Source: CAYUVH01 sp964448135
Lineage (GTDB): Bacteria; Verrucomicrobiota; Verrucomicrobiia; Limisphaerales; UBA8199
DNA: 23,472 nt
NCBI GenBank assembly: GCA_964448135.1
Contig: CAYUVH010000048.1
Span: 1 to 23,472, forward strand
Reading direction: 5' to 3'
Positions 1-7,661 of the stretch are shown here, in pieces; within the stretch, counting starts at the first letter, position 1, and every line of letters begins with the position of its first letter. Under the pieces are notes generated by a model. It was not told the origin of the DNA. It ran no database searches and worked only from the letters and a program-made list of their open reading frames with translations. The translations under genes were made by a program, and so were the position numbers.

Positions 1-1087
1 GGCGCTTGGCCGTGGTGGTCAGCTCGTCGTTCTTCAGCGCGGCCAGCCGCGTGCTCGGGCGTTGCGGCTCTTTCTCCCGGATCGTCTTCCGCATCGCGTC
101 GATGCCTTGCGACATCAGCTCCTTCGGGTCGAACGGCGTGCTGCCGGCCAGCAATTCGTAGAGGAGCACGCCCAGACTGTAGATGTCGCTGCGCGTGTCG
201 ATGTCCAATCCGCTCATCTCCGCCTGCTCCGGCGACATGTAGGCCGGCGTGCCGATGAATTGATGCAACTGCGTGTAAACCGTGTGCTCCGTCAGCCGGC
301 CTTCCGTCGCCTTCGCGATGCCGAAATCAATCACCTTCGGGACCGGTACGCCGTCGTGCAACGTCACCAGAATGTTCGACGGTTTGATGTCGCGATGGAT
401 GATGCCCTTCTGGTGCGCGTGCTGGATGGCCTGGCAGACCTTCGTGAACAAATCCAGACGGTCCTTTGTCGCCAGATTATTCTGATCGCAATACTCCGTG
501 ATCCTGATGCCGCGCACCAATTCCATCACGAAGTATGGCCGGCCCTGTTCGGTGCTGCCCGCGTCCAGCACCTTCGCGATGTTCGGATGATCCATCATCG
601 CCAGCGCCTGGCGCTCGGCTTCGAACCGCGCGACCACCTGCTTGGTGTCCATCCCCAGCTTGATCACCTTCAATGCCACGCGCCGCCGCACCGGTTCGAA
701 CTGCTCCGCCACATACACCATGCCGCAGCCGCCTTCGCCGACCTTCTCCAAAATCTTGTAGCGCCCGATCTTCTGGCCGATGGCCTCGTCCGGCGCATCC
801 GCAAACTCGATCCTCAACGTCGGACCCGGCGCCGGTACCGTCGGATCTTCGTGGCCGGCGGCTTGCCACGCCGAAGCGTCCTCGCGCAGGCAGGTCTCCG
901 CCAGCGCGCCATCGGTTTGATCGTGCGCCGCCAGCAGCGCATCCAGGCGCAGGCGAAGCGCGGCGTCCCCCTTGCAGGCGCTGTCGAGGAAGGATTTACG
1001 GGCTTCGCCCGCCAATTGTACGGCCGCTTGAAACAAAGCAGCCTCGCGTTGTGTTTCAGGCTTCATACCGGGATTCTCAGGATTCAT
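1..1087 (-). CDS. Serine/threonine protein kinase, N-terminal part (C terminus beyond window)
   Basis: Hanks-type protein kinase that transfers phosphate from ATP to Ser/Thr of partner proteins. The visible 362 residues hold a roughly 105-residue N-terminal segment and then the kinase domain: glycine loop GEGGCGMVY (117-125), ATP-binding Lys140, catalytic loop HRDIKPSN (231-238), DFG (254-256) and SPE (285-287) in place of APE. All catalytic residues are present. The start is the ATG at 1087, since an in-frame TAG sits directly before it; ATG at 1066 is an alternative. It follows an X6-type ECF sigma gene on the same strand with an 8-nt gap, a pairing common in Planctomycetes and Verrucomicrobia, so co-regulation is likely. 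Part of the N-terminal linker (about residues 68-76) is encoded by a copy of a dispersed repeat. The reading frame is open to base 2; sensor domains probably follow outside the window. Confidence 0.93.
   Translation of the reverse strand, partial: MNPENPGMKPETQREAALFQAAVQLAGEARKSFLDSACKGDAALRLRLDALLAAHDQTDGALAETCLREDASAWQAAGHEDPTVPAPGPTLRIEFADAPDEAIGQKIGRYKILEKVGEGGCGMVYVAEQFEPVRRRVALKVIKLGMDTKQVVARFEAERQALAMMDHPNIAKVLDAGSTEQGRPYFVMELVRGIRITEYCDQNNLATKDRLDLFTKVCQAIQHAHQKGIIHRDIKPSNILVTLHDGVPVPKVIDFGIAKATEGRLTEHTVYTQLHQFIGTPAYMSPEQAEMSGLDIDTRSDIYSLGVLLYELLAGSTPFDPKELMSQGIDAMRKTIREKEPQRPSTRLAALKNDELTTTAKR
860..884. repeat. Dispersed repeat, 5' part, inside kinase gene
   Basis: This stretch matches 10586-10609 at all but one base (GGCTTGCC[A/G]CGCCGAAG followed by CGTCCTCG). 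It encodes part of the variable linker before the kinase domain, so the element or its remnant is tolerated in a coding region. Confidence 0.6.
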
Positions 1088-1095
1088 CTATCAGG

Positions 1096-2037
1096 TTAGG
1101 CGCAATCTGTCGCTAAAAAGTATGGAGAAAAAATGGGCATACTTTTTCCCGGGCGATTGCGCTTATGTCGGTAGGACCTATGAATACCAACGAATTCAAA
1201 TTTCACTGCAACCACTGCAATCAACCCTTGAAGTGCGAGGCTCAATTCGCCGGCCGGCAGATCCAGTGCCCCACCTGCCAGCATCTCATCCGCATCCCCA
1301 ATCCCCCCGCCGGCATGGGCTTCACCCACGTCCAACCCGAATCCGGCCAGACCTGGGCCACCCACGTCCCCAGAGGCAAAAGCGCCTAAATCCAATCCAA
1401 ACCGCCCGTCCGTCGAAGCTCCGGCGAAGTCGGAAGCTTGGTCCTTGGAGCTTTCAGTGATCTCCACCCTCAACCACGCCCGCGAATACGCCCACCATTC
1501 CTTCGCCGTCGGCACCGCAATCCCCAGCGCCTCCGACGCCTCCTCGAAAGTCATGCCCACGAAATAACGCAGCTTCACCAACTCCGCCTTGCGCACATCC
1601 TCCCGCGCAAACTTTTCCACCGCCTCACTCACCGCCACCAGTTGCTCATCCGGCGCCGGCGCGGGAATCTCCAATTCATCCGCGTCCAAAACCACCTCGC
1701 CCGCGCCGCGCTTGGCCGCCAGCCGTCGCCGCGCCCGGTCCACCAGAATCCGCCGCGTCGCCTCGGCCGCCGCCGCGAAGAAATGCTGCCGCCCATTCCA
1801 CGCGCGCTTTTCGTCCCCGGAAATCTTCAACCATGCCTCATGTACCAGCGCCGTCGGTTGCAGGGTAAACTGCCTCTGCTCCCCCGCCAGCCGATGCGCC
1901 GCCAGCCGTCGCAACTCCTCGTACACCAGCGGCAACAATTCCTCCGCCGCCCGCGCGTCCCCACTTTGAGCGGCAACCAGCATGCGCGTGACGTCACCGT
2001 CCGCCCTCGCCACTGGCCTGGATGTTGGATGACTCAT
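1096..2037 (-). CDS. ECF sigma factor, X6 type (Sig-70_X6), with atypical C-terminal read-through
   Basis: RNA polymerase sigma factor of the extracytoplasmic-function family that directs transcription of its own regulon. Residues 20-192 match the X6 group: ELLPLVYEELRRLAAHRL and LQPTALVHEAWLK (region 2), a region-4 helix-turn-helix with KLRYFVGMTFEEASEALGI, and the family ending WAYSRAWLRVEI. ATG at 2037 is chosen because conserved sequence begins soon after it; the frame opens further upstream (to 2190), but that part runs through a terminator. The family normally ends near residue 192 (about 1462). Here the frame continues about 120 residues, first through a dispersed repeat (1409-1448) and then antisense to a zinc-ribbon gene, stopping 8 nt before the kinase start. 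The tail is probably read-through after loss of the original stop. The sigma domain itself looks intact. Confidence 0.88.
   Translation of the reverse strand: MSHPTSRPVARADGDVTRMLVAAQSGDARAAEELLPLVYEELRRLAAHRLAGEQRQFTLQPTALVHEAWLKISGDEKRAWNGRQHFFAAAAEATRRILVDRARRRLAAKRGAGEVVLDADELEIPAPAPDEQLVAVSEAVEKFAREDVRKAELVKLRYFVGMTFEEASEALGIAVPTAKEWWAYSRAWLRVEITESSKDQASDFAGASTDGRFGLDLGAFASGDVGGPGLAGFGLDVGEAHAGGGIGDADEMLAGGALDLPAGELSLALQGLIAVVAVKFEFVGIHRSYRHKRNRPGKSMPIFSPYFLATDCA
1100..1162. promoter_or_regulatory. 63-nt interrupted palindrome between kinase and zinc-ribbon starts
   Basis: Outer arms GCGCAATC (1100-1107) and GATTGCGC (1155-1162) pair exactly. After a symmetric 7x7 internal loop, inner arms AAAAAGTATG (1115-1124) and CATACTTTTT (1138-1147) pair exactly around a 13-nt loop. 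It sits between the divergent starts of the kinase (1087) and the zinc-ribbon gene (1180), where an operator or a transcript hairpin would act. It also lies inside the 3' part of the sigma reading frame. Role inferred from position only. Confidence 0.5.
1180..1389 (+). CDS. Small zinc-ribbon protein, antisense to the ECF sigma 3' end
   Basis: A 69-residue protein with a treble-clef/zinc-ribbon pattern C10-x2-C13-x16-C30-x2-C33 (FKFHCNHCNQPLKC, then IQCPTCQHLIRIP). This matches the short MJ0042-like zinc-ribbon domains often found at N termini in Verrucomicrobia and Planctomycetes, with a Gly between the Cys pairs and a hydrophobic residue-Pro after the second pair. The rest (MGFTHVQPESGQTW...) is polar and unrecognised. 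ATG at 1180 is preferred over ATG at 1165 because AGGA lies just upstream and the family usually begins close to the first CxxC. The gene lies wholly opposite the C-terminal extension of the sigma factor frame; I regard this strand as the real coding one because of the Cys pattern. Function unknown, perhaps nucleic-acid or protein binding. Confidence 0.6.
   Translation: MNTNEFKFHCNHCNQPLKCEAQFAGRQIQCPTCQHLIRIPNPPAGMGFTHVQPESGQTWATHVPRGKSA
1409..1448. repeat. Dispersed repeat, 3' part, inside sigma factor C-terminal extension
   Basis: GAAGTCGGAAGCTTGGTCC plus TTGG is shared with 10602-10634 at 21 of 23 positions and ends in the same CTTGGTC heptad. It falls exactly where the conserved sigma sequence stops and before the zinc-ribbon stop codon, where an intergenic region between converging genes would be expected. 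Confidence 0.6.
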
Positions 2038-2126
2038 TCCGAGACTGTTTACCCGCAGCCTCGCGCCAAGCTTGAGTGAGGCACGACACCGTTCATAGCT
2101 AAAAATAGGGCCGAAGAGTCGAGGCC

Positions 2127-2159
2127 AAAAAAAGCCGCCCGGACTGTGCTCCGGGCGGC
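2127..2159 (-). terminator. Rho-independent terminator of the korAB operon
   Basis: Perfect 9-bp stem GCCGCCCGG / CCGGGCGGC with an 8-nt loop (2134-2159), followed on the minus strand by seven T residues (2133-2127). It lies about 60 nt after the korB stop codon and upstream of the X6 sigma gene, separating the two units. Confidence 0.88.
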
Positions 2160-2220
2160 AAATGTTTCGCGATAATTGTCCACCGTCCACCGGCGAACAA
2201 ATGCTGCGGTCGGGACCGCT

Positions 2221-3177
2221 TTACTTCATCCGATCAAACGTCTTCTGCAGAATCTGCCAGTCCTTCATGCCCTTGACCTTCTCCATCGCGTTGGCGTTGA
2301 TGCCCTGCTCCTTGGCGTTCTTGGTCGGCTTCTTGACCTGGTAGAAGATGCCGAATTTGCCGGGGAACGCTTCGTCCGCGAGCTTGTAGGCGGCCATTTC
2401 GTTGGTCACGTCGTGGTCGGCGGGGACGAGATTGAACACGCCGCCCTTGCGCGGATTCGACGCGTCGAACGCGCCTTCATAGAACTCCACGCATTCGCTG
2501 AGGCATTCCACGAAGCTGAAACCGTCGTGGTCCATCGCCGCTTCCATCATCTGCAATACATGGTTCGGATTCGTGTGCGTGGTGCGCGCGACAAACGTCG
2601 CGCCGGCCGAGATAGCCTGCTTCATCGGGTTGATCGGATAGTCCACCGCGCCCCAGGTGTCCGTCTTGCTCTTGAAACCGAGCGGCGACGTCGGCGACGT
2701 CTGCTTCTTCGTGAGGCCGTAGACCCAGTTGTCCATGACCACGTAGGTCATCTTGATGTTCTTGCGCGCCGTGTGGTTGAAATGGTTGCCGCCGATGGAG
2801 AACGCATCACCGTCGCCGCCGAACACGAACACATGGATGTCCGGGCGGGAGAGCGAAATGCCGCTGGCAAAGGGCAGGGCGCGGCCGTGAATGTAATGGG
2901 CGCCGTGCGCCTGCACAAAGTAGGGGAACCGGCTCGAACAGCCGATGCCGGCCACCGTGGTGATCTTTTCGTGCCACAGCTTGCGCTTTTCGATCAGTTT
3001 GAAATACAGCGCGAGCACAGAGAAGTCGCCGCAGCCGGGGCACCACGTGGGATGGTCGGCGGCGATTTCCTTCTTGGTCAAACCTTTGCGTTCGCTGGGG
3101 ATGGCGGGAGCGACGGGCGTGGCCGTGGCCGCCGGAGCGGCCCCGGATTTCGGAGTTTCAATTGCAGGAGAGCTCAT
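2221..3177 (-). CDS. korB: 2-oxoacid:ferredoxin oxidoreductase, beta (TPP-binding) subunit
   Basis: Catalytic subunit of a CoA-dependent 2-oxoacid:acceptor oxidoreductase, most like 2-oxoglutarate:ferredoxin oxidoreductase. The enzyme decarboxylates the 2-oxoacid on thiamine diphosphate and passes electrons to ferredoxin, in the cytoplasm. Over 318 residues it shows HPTWCPGCGDF (42-52) and GIGCSSR (78-83), which supply cluster-ligand cysteines, and the TPP/Mg motif GDGDAFSIGGNH (121-132) followed by MDNWVYGLTKKQTSPTS (148-164). The first ~35 residues are an Ala/Pro-rich extension not usual for the family. It lies 27 nt after korA on the same strand, forming a two-gene operon that ends at the terminator at 2127-2159. 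2-oxoglutarate is inferred as substrate from resemblance; other 2-oxoacids cannot be excluded. Confidence 0.95.
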   Translation of the reverse strand: MSSPAIETPKSGAAPAATATPVAPAIPSERKGLTKKEIAADHPTWCPGCGDFSVLALYFKLIEKRKLWHEKITTVAGIGCSSRFPYFVQAHGAHYIHGRALPFASGISLSRPDIHVFVFGGDGDAFSIGGNHFNHTARKNIKMTYVVMDNWVYGLTKKQTSPTSPLGFKSKTDTWGAVDYPINPMKQAISAGATFVARTTHTNPNHVLQMMEAAMDHDGFSFVECLSECVEFYEGAFDASNPRKGGVFNLVPADHDVTNEMAAYKLADEAFPGKFGIFYQVKKPTKNAKEQGINANAMEKVKGMKDWQILQKTFDRMK

Positions 3178-3204
3178 GACTTCGGGAATATTTGGGGGTA
3201 GGAA

Positions 3205-5028
3205 TTAAAGTTTCTTCAGGCCGTCGGCCACGTGGCCTTTGGCGCGGTCCAGGATTTCGCGGACCTTCCAGGTCAGGCCGTCGGTCTTGTTCAGGCCGCG
3301 GATCTTCGGGTCGGCATAGCGCGCGCGCAACAGCCCGCCCAACTGGCCGTAGCCATACAGGCCTTCGTCGTTCATTTCGACCACGAGCACGTGGTTGAAA
3401 CCGGCAAAAATGTTTTCCAGCCCCGGCGGGAGCGGATTGATGTGCCGGATGTGGATGGAGGAAACACTGTCACCCGCGGCGCGGGCGCGTTCCACGGCTT
3501 CCTTGATCGGACCCTCGGTGGAACCCCAGCCGACCAGCAGGATGTTGCCTTCCGCGGGGCCGAAGACCTTCGGCGCCGCCAGGGAAGCGCCCAGCGCCTG
3601 GATTTTCTTGCGGCGCTTGGCGGTCATCTGCATGTGCAGCTTCGGCGAGCCGGTCGGATGCCCATACTCGTCGTGCTCCAGGCCGGTCGCGATCGGGTAA
3701 ATGCCGCTGTTAATCTTGGTGCCGGGCACCACGCGCGGCGTGACGCCGTCCGGCGTGGACAAATCATAAGGCTTGTGGCTCGCCACGGGCGTGAAATCCG
3801 GGGAGATGTCCTGGCAAATCTTTTCCAGATTCGGTTCCGGGAAAGCCTCGATGCGGGTCGCGATGGCCTGGTCGCTCAGGATGATCACCGGCACATTGTA
3901 TTTGCGGGCGATGTTGACCGCTTCGATGGCCATGTAGAAGCAGTCTTCGACGTTGGCCGGAGCCACGACCACGCGCGGCGAATCACCGTGGCCGCCGAAG
4001 CAGCCGATGTTCAGGTCGGATTGTTCCACGTTGGTAGGCATGCCGGTTGAAGGCCCGCCGCGTTGAATATCCACAATGATCAACGGAATCTCCGCCATCA
4101 CCGCCCAGCCGAGCGCCTCGGTCTTGAGCGAAATGCCCGGGCCGCTGGAGCCCGTCACCGCCACCCGGCCGCCGTAGCTGCCGCCGATGGCCATCGAAAT
4201 CGAGGCAATCTCATCCTCGCACTGCACAAACGTGCCGCCGTACTTCGGCAGCTCGCGGCGCAGCAGTTCCATGATATCCGACCACGGCGTGATCGGATAT
4301 CCCGCGCCAAAGCGCACGCCGGCGGCGATCAAGCCGAGACCGAGCGCTTCGTTGCCGTTCATAACGACCTGCGTGCCGATCTTGGCCGCGCTGTCCGCGA
4401 AGCGGAAAGTTTCCAGAATATTGCCGAGCGAACGGCTGTAGCCGGCGTGGAAGGCGGCGAGCGCGTTGTTCAGGATGCTCGGATCCTTGCCCGTGAAGCG
4501 TTCCCCAATCAGCTTCTCGAGCTTCGGCACGTTCAGATCGAACATCTTCGCGACGAGGCCGAGCGTATAAATGTTTTTGCCCTTGTCCTTCGCCGTGCCG
4601 CCGATGGCTTCAATCGTCAGGCTCGAAATCGGGACGCCGATGTGGCGGTATTCTTTTTCCCACTCGGGTTTCGCTTCGATGTGATCCGAATCATAAAGCA
4701 CGATCCCGCCCTTTTTCACCGAGCTGATGTGGTCTTCGTAGGAGTGCTGATAAAACGCGATCAGGACGTCCGCTTCGTCGCCGGAGCTCATGACTTCGCC
4801 GGACCCGATGCGGACCTGGAAGATGGACGGACCGCCGGAGATCGTCGCGGGAATCGTCATGAACGTCATGACTTCCTGTTCGCTGCGCCCCGCGAGGCGG
4901 GCGAGGAAACCGCCGATGGCCTGGATGCCGTCCTGCGAATTACCGGCGATGCGGATGACTGCTTCGGTTATTTTGGCGACCTTGGGCTCGCCGCCGGTGG
5001 AGGCGGGGGTCGCGGCTGCGTTACTCAT
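3205..5028 (-). CDS. korA: 2-oxoacid:ferredoxin oxidoreductase, fused gamma-alpha subunit
   Basis: Partner of KorB. This 607-residue protein joins the gamma domain (about 20-200; IAGNSQDGIQAIGGFLARLA near 26-47) to the alpha pyrimidine-binding domain (about 215-400; GYPITPWSDI 243-252, TGSSGPGISLKTEALGWAV 292-310, VDIQRGGPSTGMPT 319-332). A C-terminal transketolase-like domain follows (about 490-600; GNILLVGWGSTEGPIKEAV). The gamma-alpha fusion and its length are normal for the aerobic-type KorA of many bacteria. ATG at 5028 is the start; no clear Shine-Dalgarno site is visible. It is the first gene of the korA-korB operon. Such enzymes serve as a ferredoxin-linked alternative to 2-oxoglutarate dehydrogenase in the TCA cycle, and the usual delta (ferredoxin) subunit is not present nearby. 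Confidence 0.95.
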   Translation of the reverse strand: MSNAAATPASTGGEPKVAKITEAVIRIAGNSQDGIQAIGGFLARLAGRSEQEVMTFMTIPATISGGPSIFQVRIGSGEVMSSGDEADVLIAFYQHSYEDHISSVKKGGIVLYDSDHIEAKPEWEKEYRHIGVPISSLTIEAIGGTAKDKGKNIYTLGLVAKMFDLNVPKLEKLIGERFTGKDPSILNNALAAFHAGYSRSLGNILETFRFADSAAKIGTQVVMNGNEALGLGLIAAGVRFGAGYPITPWSDIMELLRRELPKYGGTFVQCEDEIASISMAIGGSYGGRVAVTGSSGPGISLKTEALGWAVMAEIPLIIVDIQRGGPSTGMPTNVEQSDLNIGCFGGHGDSPRVVVAPANVEDCFYMAIEAVNIARKYNVPVIILSDQAIATRIEAFPEPNLEKICQDISPDFTPVASHKPYDLSTPDGVTPRVVPGTKINSGIYPIATGLEHDEYGHPTGSPKLHMQMTAKRRKKIQALGASLAAPKVFGPAEGNILLVGWGSTEGPIKEAVERARAAGDSVSSIHIRHINPLPPGLENIFAGFNHVLVVEMNDEGLYGYGQLGGLLRARYADPKIRGLNKTDGLTWKVREILDRAKGHVADGLKKL

Positions 5029-5358
5029 GGCGATGGATTTCGATTACGATTAAAAACTGGTTTTGTTTCAGCGCAAGGAACGACGGTTGCCGAAGTGGCA
5101 ATGGCCGACAGCCTCTTGCCTTACAACCTTATCACCGGCCCCGGTAGAGTCAATGGTGAATCGGAATCCGTATTTGCCTTATTATCAAACACTTGTGAAG
5201 AAAAACCGGCTTTTCGGGGAGCAACTGTATGCGGCTTATTAGTTTTACTTACTATTGATTGGCTATAAATCATTTTAAATGTTCTGACCCGGTGTGGCCG
5301 AAACATTATTTTTTGTTTGGATTAAACGGGTCTGGAGGGACTTTAACGCAAAACGTCC
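5029..5358. other. Intergenic region upstream of korA, locally AT-rich
   Basis: No convincing gene. On the minus strand TTGACT (5153-5148) followed after 16 nt by a poor -10-like TAAGGT gives a weak promoter candidate about 100 nt before korA. The stretch 5230-5340 is clearly richer in A+T than its surroundings. A 61-codon frame at 5121-5306 on the minus strand has no recognisable features. Confidence 0.3.
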
Positions 5359-7164
5359 TTACGGCTTGTTCAGCCGATAGCTTTTCAATCCCGTCGCCGG
5401 ATACACCACTATGAATCGATTCGTGCCGTCGTCCGAAATCGGCACGGTCACGGTGGTCCAATTTGTGCCCGACATCCCCGTGCCTTGCTGCAACACCCAG
5501 CCCGTGGAGGGCGAAGGCCAGGACACGACTACACTGTTCGTCCGCGTGCGCTGCGCCTTGAGCGACGGCGCCGGGCCGCTGGTGTTCACGAATTCGTACG
5601 CGCCGATGTCCCACACGCTTCCCTGCGGCCGCGTCACGTAATCCCGGTCCAACGTAAAATAACTGGCGAACGACAATCCACCATCCTTCGCCGCGGTATC
5701 CGTGCTCAGGAGATGGAGATCGTTGGTGCCCCGGAAAGCCGCATAGTTCACAAACTTCACCGCGTTGGTTTTTCCTTTCGGCTCGTTGGCAGCCACCCAG
5801 CTCGACGCCTTGTACCCCGTTCCGCGATAGGAAATGTACGGCGAGCCGCTGGGCAGGTAATAAATATTCGCGTCGAAGGTGAAACTGTTCGTGCTCCAGC
5901 CGGCGCTGTCCTCGATGTAAATCACGGGCGACCCCACATTCCCGCCGCCGCAATTGTAGAAAATGTTGTTTTTGATCTCGTTCCCCGCGCCGGTGGGCAC
6001 CGCGTTGTAGGTATCGAAACGGATCACGCGATACTGATAATTGTTATCTATGAACGTGTTGTTGAGGATTTTGAAATTGTTGATGGACGCGATGGAGTTG
6101 AACGACGCGTACATCCGGAAATATTCCGGATAATCGTCCAGTGTTTGCGTGATGCGGAAGATGTTGTTGTAGATCCAGACGTCGTGCGGGTTGGCGTTGT
6201 TGTAGCAGTCGTAATCGAAAACCGAATCGCCCGCGTTGATGAACTCGTTGTTGTAAATCTTCAGGTAATTCCCGATCGCCTGGATCGTGTCCGTATGCTG
6301 GTCCGACGTGTATTGGGTCGTGGGGCTGACAATGAAAGTATTGCCGAAAATCGAGAGGCCGCTGTTGCACTGAATGCCATCCGGCCCGACATAGTAGGAG
6401 GTTTTTCCGGGCGGCACCGCAGTGTTCCACAAGAGCTCGACGACGTTGCTGTAGATGAGGTTCGCGTCCCAGGTGCCGCTCGAGGAACTGGCGATGGCGG
6501 CGTCCCCGCGCACCTGGCGAATGTTGCAATTGCTGACCCGGAAGCCCGAACTCGTGATGTAAATCGGGTTGTTGCAGTTCGTCGAAGCCACGTGGTCAAT
6601 CACCACGCCCGAACCGCCCGACGCGCGGATGCCTACACCGGAGGTGCGGGCCAGATAATTGCGCAGGTTCGAGATGACGAGATGGCATTGGCCACCAACG
6701 TTTCCATCGAAGGTAATGTAACTCCGGCTGCAGGTGATGGCCGTTCCCGTCCCAGTGTCGCCCAGCAAATCATAATCGAAAATGACGTAGCCGTTGTGGC
6801 TCGGATTGGCGGCGTCCACCGCGATGCGGATCGGCTGGCTCGCCGTGCCGCTGGCGCCCACGCTCCACATTTCGGTGTAGCGCTTGCTGGAAGAACCTCC
6901 ACTGATATAGAGAGTATCGCCCGCCTTCACGCCGGACGAGCCCCACACAACCAAAGCAAAACTCGGCCACGCATTCGCCCAACTGGTGCCCGTGCTCAAG
7001 CCTATGGCCGCGTTGTCCACATACCAATTCGCGCCGAGGCAACGAGCCGCCACACAAAACCAAATGAGTAGGGAAAGAAAAACTCCGGGGAAAGCCCTCC
7101 GTGCAATACCAATACCCTTACGTATCCCGGGCCCGGTCAGGCCGCCACACAACCCATTGACCAT
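5359..7164 (-). CDS. Secreted right-handed beta-helix repeat protein
   Basis: Exported protein of 601 residues from ATG 7164; a TTG at 7197 would add 11 residues. A signal peptide is clear (Arg-rich start, hydrophobic core VFLSLLIWFCVAA, likely cleavage after CLGA, before NWYVDNAA). The mature part opens like many parallel beta-helix proteins (NWYVDNAA...GTSWANAW) and contains repeated strand-turn units (ISNLRNYL, IDHVASTNCNN, SNCNIRQV, IFGNTFIV, IYNNEFINA, IYNNIFRI, ILNNTFIDN, IKNNIFYNC) typical of pectin-lyase-like folds. These often bind or cleave polysaccharides, but no catalytic residues can be assigned. The last ~65 residues form a C-terminal module (VVVSWPSPSTGWVLQQ ... SYRLNKP) shared with three other proteins of the window. 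It stands alone between korA and the sigma operon. Confidence 0.85.
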   Translation of the reverse strand: MVNGLCGGLTGPGIRKGIGIARRAFPGVFLSLLIWFCVAARCLGANWYVDNAAIGLSTGTSWANAWPSFALVVWGSSGVKAGDTLYISGGSSSKRYTEMWSVGASGTASQPIRIAVDAANPSHNGYVIFDYDLLGDTGTGTAITCSRSYITFDGNVGGQCHLVISNLRNYLARTSGVGIRASGGSGVVIDHVASTNCNNPIYITSSGFRVSNCNIRQVRGDAAIASSSSGTWDANLIYSNVVELLWNTAVPPGKTSYYVGPDGIQCNSGLSIFGNTFIVSPTTQYTSDQHTDTIQAIGNYLKIYNNEFINAGDSVFDYDCYNNANPHDVWIYNNIFRITQTLDDYPEYFRMYASFNSIASINNFKILNNTFIDNNYQYRVIRFDTYNAVPTGAGNEIKNNIFYNCGGGNVGSPVIYIEDSAGWSTNSFTFDANIYYLPSGSPYISYRGTGYKASSWVAANEPKGKTNAVKFVNYAAFRGTNDLHLLSTDTAAKDGGLSFASYFTLDRDYVTRPQGSVWDIGAYEFVNTSGPAPSLKAQRTRTNSVVVSWPSPSTGWVLQQGTGMSGTNWTTVTVPISDDGTNRFIVVYPATGLKSYRLNKP

Positions 7165-7331
7165 GGAACAATCTACCTTAGAAACTGACTTATGCAATTA
7201 GAGCACCCAATAAGCTCAAACCGTTCCACCCTCCTCAACCACCGATCATCGGGCGGCGTCTCCAAATTCTGGACGACGCTCTCTGCTGGTGTCACCATGC
7301 GGTACACCGGGCCCTCTCCCGACCTTGTGAG

Positions 7332-7661
7332 TCAACTCTCCTCCAACGCCACTGAAACAAACCCCCAAATCAACAATCCAACGGTCGCCACGGCCGATCC
7401 CAGCATAAGCCAGTTCTTCCACTGATCTTTCTCCGTGGCCGCCGGGGCTGACGTCATTCCCATGATCATCGGCGCGAGGAACGCGCACAAAACCGCCCCC
7501 GCTGCCAACGCCCCGAAAAGGAGCCAGCGCCGCCACCGGTCCGCGCGGCGCGGCGGCAGCGACAACATCACCCGCCCCGTGAAACCGTCATCCGGCACAT
7601 GCGTTTCGTTCTGCCGAAGCAGATCATCCAGCGAATCGGGCGTCGATTGTTCCGGTGTCAT
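7332..7661 (-). CDS. Small two-helix membrane protein, putative anti-sigma-type partner (DUF5056-like)
   Basis: 109-residue protein whose ATG (7661) overlaps the sigma stop codon (ATGA), indicating translational coupling. The N-terminal ~45 residues are cytoplasmic and polar (LDDLLRQNETHVPDDGFTGRVMLSLPPR), resembling short DUF5056-type proteins that follow ECF sigma genes. Two membrane helices follow (about 46-66 and 84-104). Its position next to the sigma gene suggests it controls that sigma factor at the membrane. I see no ZAS-type HxxxCxxC motif, so assignment as an anti-sigma factor rests on context only. Confidence 0.8.
   Translation of the reverse strand: MTPEQSTPDSLDDLLRQNETHVPDDGFTGRVMLSLPPRRADRWRRWLLFGALAAGAVLCAFLAPMIMGMTSAPAATEKDQWKNWLMLGSAVATVGLLIWGFVSVALEES

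Noticed and set aside
62..1099. Long plus-strand frame over the kinase region
   Set aside because: It is antisense to a kinase with all catalytic motifs; its Arg/His/Leu-rich composition is typical of a GC-rich shadow frame.
2176..3201. Plus-strand frame opposite korB
   Set aside because: Antisense to a clear enzyme gene, with no recognisable domain.
5121..5306. 61-codon minus-strand frame before korA
   Set aside because: No domain, signal peptide or ribosome binding site; more likely korA leader and intergenic DNA.
5485..7071. Plus-strand frame opposite the beta-helix gene
   Set aside because: The minus-strand product has a signal peptide, beta-helix units and the shared C-terminal module; the plus frame has none.
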